From contig CBDBIU010000004.1 in assembly GCA_965206025.1 (NCBI GenBank), positions 1-64,000 on the forward strand: DNA of 64,000 bases. Direction: 5' to 3'. The position numbers and the translations under genes were made by a program. Under the pieces are notes generated by a model. That model made no database searches and had not been told where the DNA came from. It was given only the letters and a program-made list of their open reading frames with translations. Below, in pieces: positions 35,461-43,927 of this stretch; position 1 is the stretch's first letter; each line of letters opens with the position of its first letter. This stretch comes from G963668345 sp965206025 (GTDB taxonomy: Bacteria > Acidobacteriota > Terriglobia > Bryobacterales > UBA6623).

Positions 35461-36054
35461 ATGCTGCTGACCCGGTCCTTCATCACCTATATGGCGCGTG
35501 AGTTGGCGCGCAACCTCGCCGGAGAATGGGTCGAACCGCGGGACCACAAAGTCCTCCGGGATTCGCTGGAAGGCAAGATTGTCGACGAGCTAAGTCTCGA
35601 GGACGAGATCAACGCCGAGGTCCGCGAGCTGCTCAATCAATACGCCGACTACATGCGCCGCCAGCGGATCCCCTACCAGGAGATGTTCTGGAAGGTCAAA
35701 CGCAAGGTGCTCGCCGAGCGCAAGGTCGTCTCCGCTGCTTCGCGAGAACCGGGTGAGCGGAAAATGAAACTGTCGCGCGACAAGATTGTCGAGCTGTCCC
35801 ATAAGTTGGCCGGCGCTCTGCCGAGAGTTCCTGGAACCCGTCTGCTAAAGCCTTGGAACGAGGTGCGGTTGGAGATCGTTTCCCAACTGACCGACATCCT
35901 CATCAAAGAGGAAACGATCGACAAGATTGCGCAGGAGAAGATCAGCAGCCAGAAAAGGGAAATCCCGGAAGGCAGCGAAGAATGGAGCCTGCTTTATCGC
36001 CGCTACTACGAAGAAGAGATGAAGCGTTACGGGATTGACCTTTCCATGGTCTGA
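35461..36054 (+). CDS. Double DUF507 protein (fused tandem domains)
   Basis: 197 residues made of two DUF507 domains of ~95 residues each: the first MLLTRSFITYMARELARNL...YADYMRRQRIPYQEMFWKVKRKVLAERK, the second MKLSRDKIVELSHKLAGAL...KREIPEGSEEWSLLYRRYYEEEMKRYGI. Both start with [LK]LSR-like and share the central ELS/ILIKEE region and the basic ending. In other bacteria DUF507 proteins are single-domain and often encoded as tandem genes; here they are joined. Helical, function unknown. Confidence 0.8.
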   Translation: MLLTRSFITYMARELARNLAGEWVEPRDHKVLRDSLEGKIVDELSLEDEINAEVRELLNQYADYMRRQRIPYQEMFWKVKRKVLAERKVVSAASREPGERKMKLSRDKIVELSHKLAGALPRVPGTRLLKPWNEVRLEIVSQLTDILIKEETIDKIAQEKISSQKREIPEGSEEWSLLYRRYYEEEMKRYGIDLSMV

Positions 36055-36114
36055 TCGACCCTCCGGCCTGCCGGGACCCTGCCGGGGCCGGCCCCTGCGA
36101 CAGACCGTCCTTTT

Positions 36115-36885
36115 CTAAAGCCGGAAAAGCACCAGGTATACAGCCGGAACGGCAAAAAGCAGGCCGTCCAAGCGGTCGAGGACCCCGCCGTGACCCGGCA
36201 GCAAGCTTCCACTATCTTTTACACCCGCGGAGCGCTTCAAGCCCGACTCGACTAAATCACCAAGTTGGCCGGCCACGTTGACCCCCAACCCGAGCAGCGC
36301 CGCTTCGAGCGCCGGCACGTCGAGCGGCACGTAGCTCAGATAGGCTACAGCGGCGGCACTGCCCAGGAAAGTCGACGCCAGCGTCCCCTCCCAGGTCTTG
36401 TTTGGGCTGATGCGGGGAGCAAGGGGCCGGCGGCCAATCGCGCGCCCGACATAGTAAGCGGCCGAGTCGCCCACCCAGTTCACCAGGAGTACGAAGAACA
36501 GCCAGTGCGGATTCAGGCCATGGATCTCGCGAGCCAGAGCGAGCGACCCACCGATATAAATCACGCCTAGCAGCGTGGCCGAGACTGATCCCAAGCAGAG
36601 ATCGAGAGAGCGGCCAGGCTGGAGCGACAAGACCAGCAACACGGCCGCGAGGGTGACGAAAAACGCGGGATGCGGAAGGTCACGGGCCAAAATCAACACC
36701 GCCGCGGCGCCATATCCCACAACGCGGAAAGGCTGCAACCGAAGCCTTGCGGCCATGTCGAAAAACTCCCGCAGGCACAGCAGCGCCACCAGGGTGAACA
36801 CAGTCCCAACGAGCCAGCCTGGGGCATGGAAATTAACCACGACGACCAGGGGAATCAGCAGCAGGGCCGTGAGGACCCGAATCAT
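36115..36885 (-). CDS. cdsA: Phosphatidate cytidylyltransferase
   Basis: 256 residues, multi-pass membrane protein. The CdsA signature is at the C-terminal end (GQLGDLVESGLKRSAGVKDSGSLLPGHGGVLDRLDGL), preceded by ISPNKTWEGTLAS. It makes CDP-diacylglycerol from phosphatidate and CTP. It overlaps uppS by 4 bp. Confidence 0.95.
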   Translation of the reverse strand: MIRVLTALLLIPLVVVVNFHAPGWLVGTVFTLVALLCLREFFDMAARLRLQPFRVVGYGAAAVLILARDLPHPAFFVTLAAVLLVLSLQPGRSLDLCLGSVSATLLGVIYIGGSLALAREIHGLNPHWLFFVLLVNWVGDSAAYYVGRAIGRRPLAPRISPNKTWEGTLASTFLGSAAAVAYLSYVPLDVPALEAALLGLGVNVAGQLGDLVESGLKRSAGVKDSGSLLPGHGGVLDRLDGLLFAVPAVYLVLFRL

Positions 36886-37766
36886 GGGGAATACTTGGCC
36901 AGCGAAGAGGGACCTGGCTGGCCGGAGTCCGACGGTTCCGCGTCTTGGCCGGGACCGGTCGCCACAAGCGCGGCATCCGAGGCGGCCCGCCGGTCGGAAC
37001 GGCCCAGGCCCCCGTAGCGGCGCTCTCTGTTTTGAAAGTCGAGGACGGCTTCCAGCAGGTCAACTGTTTGGAAATCGGGCCAGAGCTTTTCGGTGACCCA
37101 AATTTCCGCGTAGGCAATCTGCCAAAGCAAGAAGTTGCTCACGCGCATCTCGCCCGACGTCCGAATCAGCAGGTCCGGATCGGGCGTCGTGGCCGTGTAG
37201 AGATGCGCACTGATGGTTTCTTCGGTGACCTCGGCTCCGGCACCGCCCTTTCCGGCCTGCGCGAGAATCGCGTTCACGGCGTCCACTAATTCCGCGCGCC
37301 CGCCATAGTTGAGGGCAACGTTGAGCTGCAAGCCGGTATTGGTGGACGTTTCGACGATGGCGTAGTCCAAATCGCGCTGCACCTTCTCCGGCAGAGCGGC
37401 AATCCTGCCGATCACCTGGAAGCGAACATTATTTTGGCGCAGAGCCGGCAGCTCCTGGTGTAAATAGTGGCGCAACAGCTGCCAGAGGGTCTCGACTTCC
37501 GAGCGCGGCCGCTTCCAGTTTTCGACGGAGAACGCGTAGACGGTCAGCGCGTCGATCCCCAAGCGGCAGCAGGCCTCGATGGTTTCGCGTACCGGACGCA
37601 CCCCCGCCCGGTGTCCGGCGACGCGCGGGAGATGGCGACGCTTCGCCCAACGGCCGTTACCGTCCATGATGATGGCGATATGGCGAGGCAGGCTATCCGG
37701 ATCCAGCCGGGAAGCGAGCCGTTCTTCCTCGCTTCCCGGGGTCGCCCATTCAAGAAAAGCCTTCAT
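36882..37766 (-). CDS. uppS: Undecaprenyl diphosphate synthase (cis-prenyltransferase)
   Basis: 294 residues; the usual ~250-residue core plus a C-terminal ~40-residue Gly/Ala/Arg/Pro-rich tail. Motifs: HIAIIMDGNGRWAKRRHLPRVAGH, VYAFSVENWKRP, LLIRTSGEMRVSNFLLWQIAYAEIWVTEKLWPDF. It makes the lipid carrier for peptidoglycan and polysaccharide export. Neighbours: cdsA downstream, Nramp-like gene upstream. Confidence 0.96.
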   Translation of the reverse strand: MKAFLEWATPGSEEERLASRLDPDSLPRHIAIIMDGNGRWAKRRHLPRVAGHRAGVRPVRETIEACCRLGIDALTVYAFSVENWKRPRSEVETLWQLLRHYLHQELPALRQNNVRFQVIGRIAALPEKVQRDLDYAIVETSTNTGLQLNVALNYGGRAELVDAVNAILAQAGKGGAGAEVTEETISAHLYTATTPDPDLLIRTSGEMRVSNFLLWQIAYAEIWVTEKLWPDFQTVDLLEAVLDFQNRERRYGGLGRSDRRAASDAALVATGPGQDAEPSDSGQPGPSSLAKYSP

Positions 37767-37782
37767 TGGGATACTGACTATC

Positions 37783-39033
37783 CTACAACACTGAAAGCGC
37801 CGCCAGCGCCGCCGACAAGACGATCATCACGGCTACCGTCGCGTAGGCCGTGACGTTGTAAATCCGCGAGTTGACCCATTTCCCCATCAGGTCGCGACGG
37901 TTGGCCAGAATCAAGATGAGTATCAGGATAATCGGCAGCAGAACGCCGTTCAAAACTTGCGACAGCAGGATCATCCGAACCAGCGGGAAGGCGGGCAGCA
38001 GCACCAACCCGGCGCCAACAACGATCAGCAGCGTGTAGAGCCAATAGAAGACCGGCGCCTCTTTGAAACGCTGGTTGACGCCGGATTCAAAACCCAGCCC
38101 CTCGCAAACCGAATAGGCTGTTGACAAGGGGAGAATGGTCGCGGCGAGAAGAGAGGCGTTGAATAGGCCCGCGCTAAAGAGAATGTAGGCATAGGGACCG
38201 AGTGGTTGCAGGGCCAATGCCGCCTCGGAAGCATCCTGGATGGCACGGGGTCCTTGGGACCAAATGGCCCCCGCGCAGGCGACGATGATGAAGAACTTGA
38301 TGAACGCCATCACGACGCAGCCGACGATCACTTCGATTTTGGACTCGGTGAACTGTTTCACGTCGACGCCTTTCTCGACGATCGCCGCCTGCAAGTAGAA
38401 CTGCATCCAGGGGGCGACGGACGCTCCGACGAGTCCGACCAACATCGCCAGGTAGGGCGCGGCAATCACCAGGGGTGGGTCCGATGCCGTGGGATAGGGC
38501 GTGACACTGCTCCTGAAAGCCAGCGACCAATCGGGTTTTACGATCACCGCCGAAATCACGTAGGCGACGTAGAAGCTGCTGGCAACCAGGAAGATCTTTT
38601 CGACGCTGCGGTAGGTTCCTTTGACGACGAGAACCCAGACTAGAACGGCGCCGAGTGGTACGGAGAGATAGCGGCTGACCCCGAACAATTCGAGGGAACC
38701 GGCAATCCCGGCGAAGTTTGCCGTGACGTTCGTCAAGTTCACGAGCAACAGGGCGACCATCACGAGAAAAGTAGTGCGGAGACCGAACTCCTCGCGAATC
38801 AGATCCGACAGGCCCTTCCCGGTCACCGCACCCATGCGCGAGCACATGACCTGGGTGACGATCAGGATCAACATCACGGGCAACATGGTCCACAGCGGCT
38901 GATATCCCCAGCGCGCCCCGGCTTCCGAGTACACGAAGATCCCGCCGGCATCGTTGTCTGCCACGGCGGTAATGAAACCAGGGCCCAAAACGGCCAGGAA
39001 GACAATCATGCGATGCCGCAGGTTCTTCAGCAT
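37783..39033 (-). CDS. Nramp-related divalent cation transporter, non-canonical TM6
   Basis: 416 residues, about 11 membrane helices. TM1 reads LGPGFITAVADNDAGGIFVYSEAGA; the DNDAGG (residues 26-31) replaces the classical DPGN, keeping an Asp and an Asn. TM6 has GASVAPWMQFYLQ (203-211) where Mn/Fe transporters have a Met-Pro-His. Both changes suggest a substrate other than classical Mn/Fe, and Nramp-related Mg2+ transporters are known from other bacteria. The upstream gene on the same strand is an MgtE-type Mg2+-sensing domain without channel, which supports Mg2+. Inner membrane. Distances: 16 bp to uppS, ~247 bp from the upstream gene, with an R1 copy between. Confidence 0.85.
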   Translation of the reverse strand: MLKNLRHRMIVFLAVLGPGFITAVADNDAGGIFVYSEAGARWGYQPLWTMLPVMLILIVTQVMCSRMGAVTGKGLSDLIREEFGLRTTFLVMVALLLVNLTNVTANFAGIAGSLELFGVSRYLSVPLGAVLVWVLVVKGTYRSVEKIFLVASSFYVAYVISAVIVKPDWSLAFRSSVTPYPTASDPPLVIAAPYLAMLVGLVGASVAPWMQFYLQAAIVEKGVDVKQFTESKIEVIVGCVVMAFIKFFIIVACAGAIWSQGPRAIQDASEAALALQPLGPYAYILFSAGLFNASLLAATILPLSTAYSVCEGLGFESGVNQRFKEAPVFYWLYTLLIVVGAGLVLLPAFPLVRMILLSQVLNGVLLPIILILILILANRRDLMGKWVNSRIYNVTAYATVAVMIVLSAALAALSVL

Positions 39034-39085
39034 GGCTTTCCCGGATCACTTCGCTAGCTGATTTCCGGCTCGCGGGCCGCCGGCT

Positions 39086-39281
39086 AGCCCGCCTTTCTCA
39101 CCACCTGACGGTCGAAGCACGCAATATGCCCGCCATTACTGCGTTGCGCTTGCTCGCCGTGTTCAACGGACTGTTCAAGTACGCCCGCATTATTCAAGAA
39201 ATGCGGCGCCGAGCGGCGCGCGCCTTGTACTGACGGGCTTCTCACGCACTTCGCCTCGCCACGTGGCGAGAAAAGCGGGCT
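39086..39281 (-). repeat. R1 dispersed repeat, complete copy (reverse orientation)
   Basis: 196 bp, ends AGCCCGCCTTTCTCACCAC and GTGGCGAGAAAAGCGGGCT. It overlaps the last base positions of the MgtE-like gene: the stop codon TAG at 39280-39282 is formed at the repeat boundary (…GACTAGCCCGC). Lies between the MgtE-like and Nramp-like genes. Confidence 0.9.
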
Positions 39282-40542
39282 AGTCTTCGGGCGTGAGAAC
39301 GCTGATCACGTCATCAGCGGTGATGACGCCGCTGAGTTTCCCCTCTTCATCCACCACGGGCAGGGTGAACAGATTGTACTTGTCGAACAGCTCGACGACG
39401 CGCTCGCGGTCGGTGTCGAGACCAACCTGAACCGTCTCTCGAAACGCCCACTGCTTCAAAGGCGTCCCGGGAGTGGCTATAAACAAGCGCGCGACCGCGA
39501 CCGCGGCCGTGAGCTTGCCCTCGGCGTCGATCAAGAAAACTTTCGTTAGGCTGGCCAGCAGGTTCTCATTCCCCTGCATCGCCTCCATGGCGTCTTGAAC
39601 AGTAGCGTCTTCGTGGAGGGCGATGAATTGTGTGTTCATCATCCCGCCGGCCGTGTCCTCTTTGTACTCGAGCAGCTCCTCGACCTCGGCGGCGGGAACC
39701 TGCTCCATGTCGTGGAGGATTTCTTGGCTGGTCTCCTCTTCGAGTTCGCCGAGCACATCGGCGGCGGAGTCCGGCGCCATCTCTTCCACGATGTCGGCCG
39801 CGCGATGCTTATCGAGCGACGCCAAGATACTGGTCTGGATTCGCGGTTTGATCTCGCTGAGGGCCTCGGCGGCGACATGCTCGTCGAGGGTTTCAAACAG
39901 CGCCTCGCGCTCGGCGGGCGCCAGCTCTTCGACAATGTCGGCTAGATCGGCGGGGTGGATCTGTCCCAAGCGATCGTGGGAAATCCGCAGCTTCAGCCGG
40001 CGCCGCGGATCGGGCTCGACAATGTTGCAATATTCCCAGGGGATCGAGTTCGGCTTGATGCGCTCCTGGAGCCGCCGAATCGTCCTGGCGGGCAGCACGC
40101 CCTCGACCAGCCTGCGAAAAGCGCCCTGCAGACCGACGCCCACGCCCTGGACCCAAAGTTCGTCGCGCTCCGACGTCTGCTCGACCCGCAGCGCCACGTC
40201 ATTGACGCGGACCACCTTGCGCCCGTTGACGTCAACGATTTGTTGATCTAGTAGGTCCTTGCCAAGCAGAAGGAGAGATTCATCCGGGTAGTAGGGGACA
40301 AACCGTGCGTCAGCAAGACGAACGCGTTGCGGCGAGATGGTTTCCACTTGGCCGTAGCCGACCATGAACGGAACCCGGCCACTGCCCACCAGGAAGCGAG
40401 ATACACGTCGAGGGTGCTCCGCCGGAGCTAGGGCGACGTCGCGGATGCGGCCGATGCGACGCCCGGCCGGGCCCTCGACCCGCATGCCGGTCAGCTCCGT
40501 CAGATAGACGATCTGTTGAGCGTCTACTGCTAGGGTCGCCAT
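39280..40542 (-). CDS. PRC-barrel / MgtE N-domain / CBS protein without channel
   Basis: 420 residues, cytosolic. Domains: two PRC-barrel-like segments (residues ~13-75 YLTELTGMRVEGPAGRRIGRIRDVALAP; ~95-150 GKDLLDQQIVDVNGRKVVRVNDVALRV), the MgtE N-terminal superhelix (~195-290 HPADLADIVEELAPAEREALFETLDEH...ILASLDKHRAADIVEEMAP), then the CBS pair (~295-350 and ~365-415; link EYKEDTAGGMMN). In MgtE these two sensing parts bind Mg2+ and close the attached channel. Here the membrane channel is absent: the protein ends 7 residues after the second CBS. It should sense Mg2+ and act in trans, possibly on the Nramp-like transporter next to it. Confidence 0.88.
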   Translation of the reverse strand: MATLAVDAQQIVYLTELTGMRVEGPAGRRIGRIRDVALAPAEHPRRVSRFLVGSGRVPFMVGYGQVETISPQRVRLADARFVPYYPDESLLLLGKDLLDQQIVDVNGRKVVRVNDVALRVEQTSERDELWVQGVGVGLQGAFRRLVEGVLPARTIRRLQERIKPNSIPWEYCNIVEPDPRRRLKLRISHDRLGQIHPADLADIVEELAPAEREALFETLDEHVAAEALSEIKPRIQTSILASLDKHRAADIVEEMAPDSAADVLGELEEETSQEILHDMEQVPAAEVEELLEYKEDTAGGMMNTQFIALHEDATVQDAMEAMQGNENLLASLTKVFLIDAEGKLTAAVAVARLFIATPGTPLKQWAFRETVQVGLDTDRERVVELFDKYNLFTLPVVDEEGKLSGVITADDVISVLTPED

Positions 40543-40701
40543 CTTCCATCTCGCTCACTCTTGCCGATCTAGACGTCATAAGAACTATCGAATCGCTTCG
40601 CCCCGTGTCCGACCGCCCCCCCCCGGGGCCGCCACTTCCCCTACAGCCTAGCACGGCGTACCGCGGGGATCGAACGGCCCCCGAAAGTCTACACTAGGGA
40701 A

Positions 40702-41652
40702 ATGTCCCGTGAACCGTGGAGGGTGTCGTTGCACGGCGGCCATAGCGGCCAGTTTTGCGAGCACGCCAAGGGGGACCTCCGCGACGTTCTCGAAGCCGCC
40801 GTCAAGGTCGGCTATCACACTTTCGGCGTGAGCGAGCACGCGCCGCGGCTCGAGGGCCGCTTCCTGTACCCAAGTGAAATCGAAAAAGGTTTCACGGCGG
40901 CCCGGCTGGAAGAAGACTTTGAAAGTTACGCCTCGACGATCGCTGCGCTAGCGGAGGAATTCGCTGATCGCCTCACGGTCTTGCGAGGTTTTGAAGCCGA
41001 AGTGGTTCCCGCCGACGGCTACCGCGACAAGATGCTCGGCTACCGAAGCCAGTACGGTTTCGACTACATGGTGGGCTCGGTGCATTACGTGGACGAGATC
41101 TCGATCGACAGCGAATCGGGCCAGTTCCGGCGGCTTCTCGATAAAAGCGGCGGCCTGGAAGAATTAGCCGTTCGCTATTACGAAACGGTTGCCGAAATGG
41201 TGGAAGCGCTGCGGCCCGACGTCGTCGGCCACCTTGATCTCATCCGCAGACACGCCGGGCCGGCGGCGAAGCTCGACACCGCCCCAATCCGAAGTGCAGC
41301 GATACGAGCCTTGGAAGCCGTGAGTGACTGTGATTCGATTCTCGACCTGAATACGGCCGGCTACCGGAAAGGCCTGGGAACCCCCTACCCGGCTCCCTGG
41401 CTGGTCCAACTCGCCAACCGAATGGACGTCGGATTCTGTTTCGGCGACGACAGTCACGGGCCCGACCAGGTCGGCGCGGGTATCGAGGACGCCCGAGAGT
41501 ACCTGCTCGAAAACGGCGTCGCCCGCGTGACTGCGCTCACCCGCGAGGATGGCGCGGTAGTCCGCAAGGTCGTCCGTTTGTCGACGTCTCTCCGGGGTTT
41601 GACCGCAGCGCCTCCCGCGGCGCTCAACCGGGATCCTGGCTTAACCTCGTAG
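40702..41652 (+). CDS. PHP-domain histidinol-phosphatase, HisK/HisJ type
   Basis: 316 residues. PHP metal-binding motifs: SLHGGHSGQFCEHAKG, GVSEHAPRL, VLRGFEAEVVP, YMVGSVHYVD, VVGHLDLIRRH and DSHGPDQVG. This fits the monomeric histidinol-phosphate phosphatase that completes histidine synthesis, but other PHP phosphoesterases look similar. Divergent from the MgtE-like gene. The C-terminal ~45 residues are an extension of unknown role. Confidence 0.82.
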   Translation: MSREPWRVSLHGGHSGQFCEHAKGDLRDVLEAAVKVGYHTFGVSEHAPRLEGRFLYPSEIEKGFTAARLEEDFESYASTIAALAEEFADRLTVLRGFEAEVVPADGYRDKMLGYRSQYGFDYMVGSVHYVDEISIDSESGQFRRLLDKSGGLEELAVRYYETVAEMVEALRPDVVGHLDLIRRHAGPAAKLDTAPIRSAAIRALEAVSDCDSILDLNTAGYRKGLGTPYPAPWLVQLANRMDVGFCFGDDSHGPDQVGAGIEDAREYLLENGVARVTALTREDGAVVRKVVRLSTSLRGLTAAPPAALNRDPGLTS

Positions 41653-42040
41653 TCCGTTTCATAAGTTCGTTCCAGCACACTTAGAAGCCCAGTGGACGAT
41701 CGAAAACTTGGGTAGGGCATGCCGTGCCGCGGGCACGCACGTGGCGCGCGCATTCTTGCGTGCCGTGCACGCCGTTCTTGGCGACATGCGAGCAACACTC
41801 GTGTCGGCTCTCGACGGCGCCCGTCTCACCGTCGAGCGTGGGATCAAGAACGTACCGAGTCAGGCGGCTAGTTTGCAATACGTAGATTCCGTCCGCCGTT
41901 GCCAGGTAAAGCGATCCCCGCCGGCGTTTGATTTGGAAGATGATTTCAGAGACGCCGGCCGCGGTCAAATTCGGCTTCGCCGGCTCCTCCCGCGCAGACC
42001 GCGGAGTAACAAGCGATAATGAAGGGAGGCGTACTCAACG
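41653..42040. other. Intergenic gap before panB
   Basis: About 390 bases. A near-palindrome GGGCATGCCGTGCC lies near 41716. A minus-strand frame at 41681-41968 has no convincing start or family. No promoter is clear; GAAGGGAGG-like bases at 42019-42030 are the panB ribosome site. Confidence 0.4.
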
Positions 42041-42880
42041 ATGCCTGAGCGAATCAAGCCCATCCGCGCGCCGGATTTGAAAGAGAAGAAACGGCGCGGC
42101 GAGAAGATCGCCATGTTGACGGCCTATGACGCGACGATGGCCCGCCTTCTCGACCGGGCCGGCATCGACGTCTTGCTGGTCGGAGACACGCTGGGAATGG
42201 TCATCCTGGGCCACGACACGACCATCCCGGTCACCCTCGAGGAAATCATCCATCACGCGCGAGCGGTATCTCGGGGAGCGCGCAGGGCCTTAGTGGTCGC
42301 CGACATGCCTTTCCTAACGTATCAAGTCGGCGTGACGGAAGCCGTGCGCAACGCCGGGCGGCTGATCCAGCAAGGCCGTGCGGCCGCCGTAAAGCTCGAA
42401 GGCGGACGATCGACGCTTGAGGTCACGGAACGCTTAGTCGAGGTCGGCATCCCGGTTATGGGTCACCTCGGGTTGCTACCGCAGTCGGTCCACCAGTTGG
42501 GCGGGTTCCGCCGCCAAGCCAGGGATCAGGCGAGCGCCGAACATTTGATTGAAGACGCGCATAATCTGGAGACGGCGGGAGCATTCGCCGTCGTGCTCGA
42601 GTCGATCCCCGAGGAGGTCGCCCGGGCCGTCACAACAGAGTTGACGATCCCCACGATCGGCATCGGCGCCGGCCCGCATTGCGACGGGCAAGTCCTCGTC
42701 AGCTACGACGCCTTGGGCCTGTTTGATGAGTTCGTGCCGCCTTTCGTCAAACAGTACGCCCAACTCGGGGCGGAGATCGTTTCGGCCGCCCAAGCATATG
42801 CGGAAGACGTGAGAACCAGCCGCTTCCCGGCCTCGCAGCGTGACTCTTCCGCCTCCCTCGCCGAACATGGGCGCAAATGA
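42041..42880 (+). CDS. panB: 3-methyl-2-oxobutanoate hydroxymethyltransferase
   Basis: 279 residues. It transfers a hydroxymethyl group from methylene-THF to ketoisovalerate in pantothenate synthesis. Motifs: MLTAYDATMARLLDRAGIDVLLVGDTLGMVILGHD, VVADMPFLTYQ, VKLEGG, PTIGIGAGPHCDGQVLVSYDALGL. GAAGGGAGG upstream. Overlaps panC by 4 bp. Confidence 0.97.
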   Translation: MPERIKPIRAPDLKEKKRRGEKIAMLTAYDATMARLLDRAGIDVLLVGDTLGMVILGHDTTIPVTLEEIIHHARAVSRGARRALVVADMPFLTYQVGVTEAVRNAGRLIQQGRAAAVKLEGGRSTLEVTERLVEVGIPVMGHLGLLPQSVHQLGGFRRQARDQASAEHLIEDAHNLETAGAFAVVLESIPEEVARAVTTELTIPTIGIGAGPHCDGQVLVSYDALGLFDEFVPPFVKQYAQLGAEIVSAAQAYAEDVRTSRFPASQRDSSASLAEHGRK

Positions 42881-43755
42881 GCATCGAGCTGATCTGTTCG
42901 ATCCCGGAACTCAGAGAGCGCCTTTCCCGCGTCCGGCGTCGCGGCGTATCGATCGGCCTGGTACCCACCATGGGCGCTCTTCATGCCGGCCACATCCGCT
43001 TGATTGACAGCGCCGTGGAAGACTCGGACTTCGTCGTCGTCAGCCTGTTCGTCAACCCCATTCAGTTCAACCAGGAGGCCGACTACAAGCGCTACCCGCA
43101 GGAGGTTTCCCCCGACCTCGAGGTTTGCCGTGAACGCGGCGTCGATGTCTTGTTCGCACCGCCCCTCGAGGAAATGTATCCCCGCCCGCAGCGTGCTTTC
43201 GTGGAAGTCGAGGGTCTCACCCAACACTTGTGCGGCAAGCATCGGCCGGGGCATTTTCGCGGCGTGACGACGGTGGTCATGAAGCTGTTCAACATCGTCC
43301 AGCCCAACAGGGTCTACTTCGGGCAAAAGGACGCCCAGCAGTTGGCCGTGATCCGGCGCATGGTGGACGACTTGAGCGTGCCCCTCGCGATTGTCGAAGT
43401 GCCCACCGTACGCGAGAGCGACGGGCTAGCACTCAGTTCCCGTAACGAGCGCCTCAGTGCCGAGCAACGGGGTCTCGCCTCTTCCTTGCATCGAGCTCTT
43501 CAGGTCGCCGAGCAGCACATCGCCAACGGCGAGCGCGACCCGCGTAGCATCAAGGACAAAGCGCTGGCAACTATCGAGCGCAAGCGGGGGATGCGGGTTG
43601 AATATTTCGAAATCGTCGATTCCGACGAGATGCAGCCCGTGGACGAGATTAGCGGGCCGGTGAGGGTGGCGGCGGCGGTCTGGATCGGCTCGACCCGGTT
43701 GATCGACAACGTGCTGTGCGAGCCGGCGGAAGAAAAAGCAAAAGCATCTGTCTGA
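42877..43755 (+). CDS. panC: Pantothenate synthetase
   Basis: 292 residues. It joins pantoate and beta-alanine with ATP. Motifs: LVPTMGALHAGHI (HIGH-type nucleotide binding), FVNPIQFN, FRGVTTVVMKLFNIVQPNRVYFGQKDAQQL, ESDGLALSSRN. Coupled to panB by an ATGA overlap; panD is not in the window. Confidence 0.97.
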   Translation: MSIELICSIPELRERLSRVRRRGVSIGLVPTMGALHAGHIRLIDSAVEDSDFVVVSLFVNPIQFNQEADYKRYPQEVSPDLEVCRERGVDVLFAPPLEEMYPRPQRAFVEVEGLTQHLCGKHRPGHFRGVTTVVMKLFNIVQPNRVYFGQKDAQQLAVIRRMVDDLSVPLAIVEVPTVRESDGLALSSRNERLSAEQRGLASSLHRALQVAEQHIANGERDPRSIKDKALATIERKRGMRVEYFEIVDSDEMQPVDEISGPVRVAAAVWIGSTRLIDNVLCEPAEEKAKASV

Positions 43756-43814
43756 GGCAGATCGAAATCCCTCCCCGCGCGTTTACCCGTCGTGCCGCAA
43801 AGTTCTCGACGTAA

Positions 43815-43887
43815 CCGTGCGCCGCGCGCGGTGTACTGACCGGCCTCTCACGCACTTCGTCTCGCCACTTGGTGAGAAAAGCGGGCT
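43815..43887 (-). repeat. R1 dispersed repeat, left half only
   Basis: Reads, on the minus strand, AGCCCGCTTTTCTCACCAAG then GTGGCGAGACGAAGTGCGTGAGAGGCC...; the right half is missing. The IS701-like transposase begins just beyond the break, so insertion may have removed or followed the repeat end. Confidence 0.75.
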
Positions 43888-43927
43888 AATACTACTGTGT
43901 TATAAAACATGACATACTATTTTTGTT

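Noticed and set aside
41681..41968. 95-codon minus-strand frame starting near SEIIFQIKRRR
   Set aside because: Start resembles small HicB-like proteins, but the rest does not fit and there is no good ribosome site.
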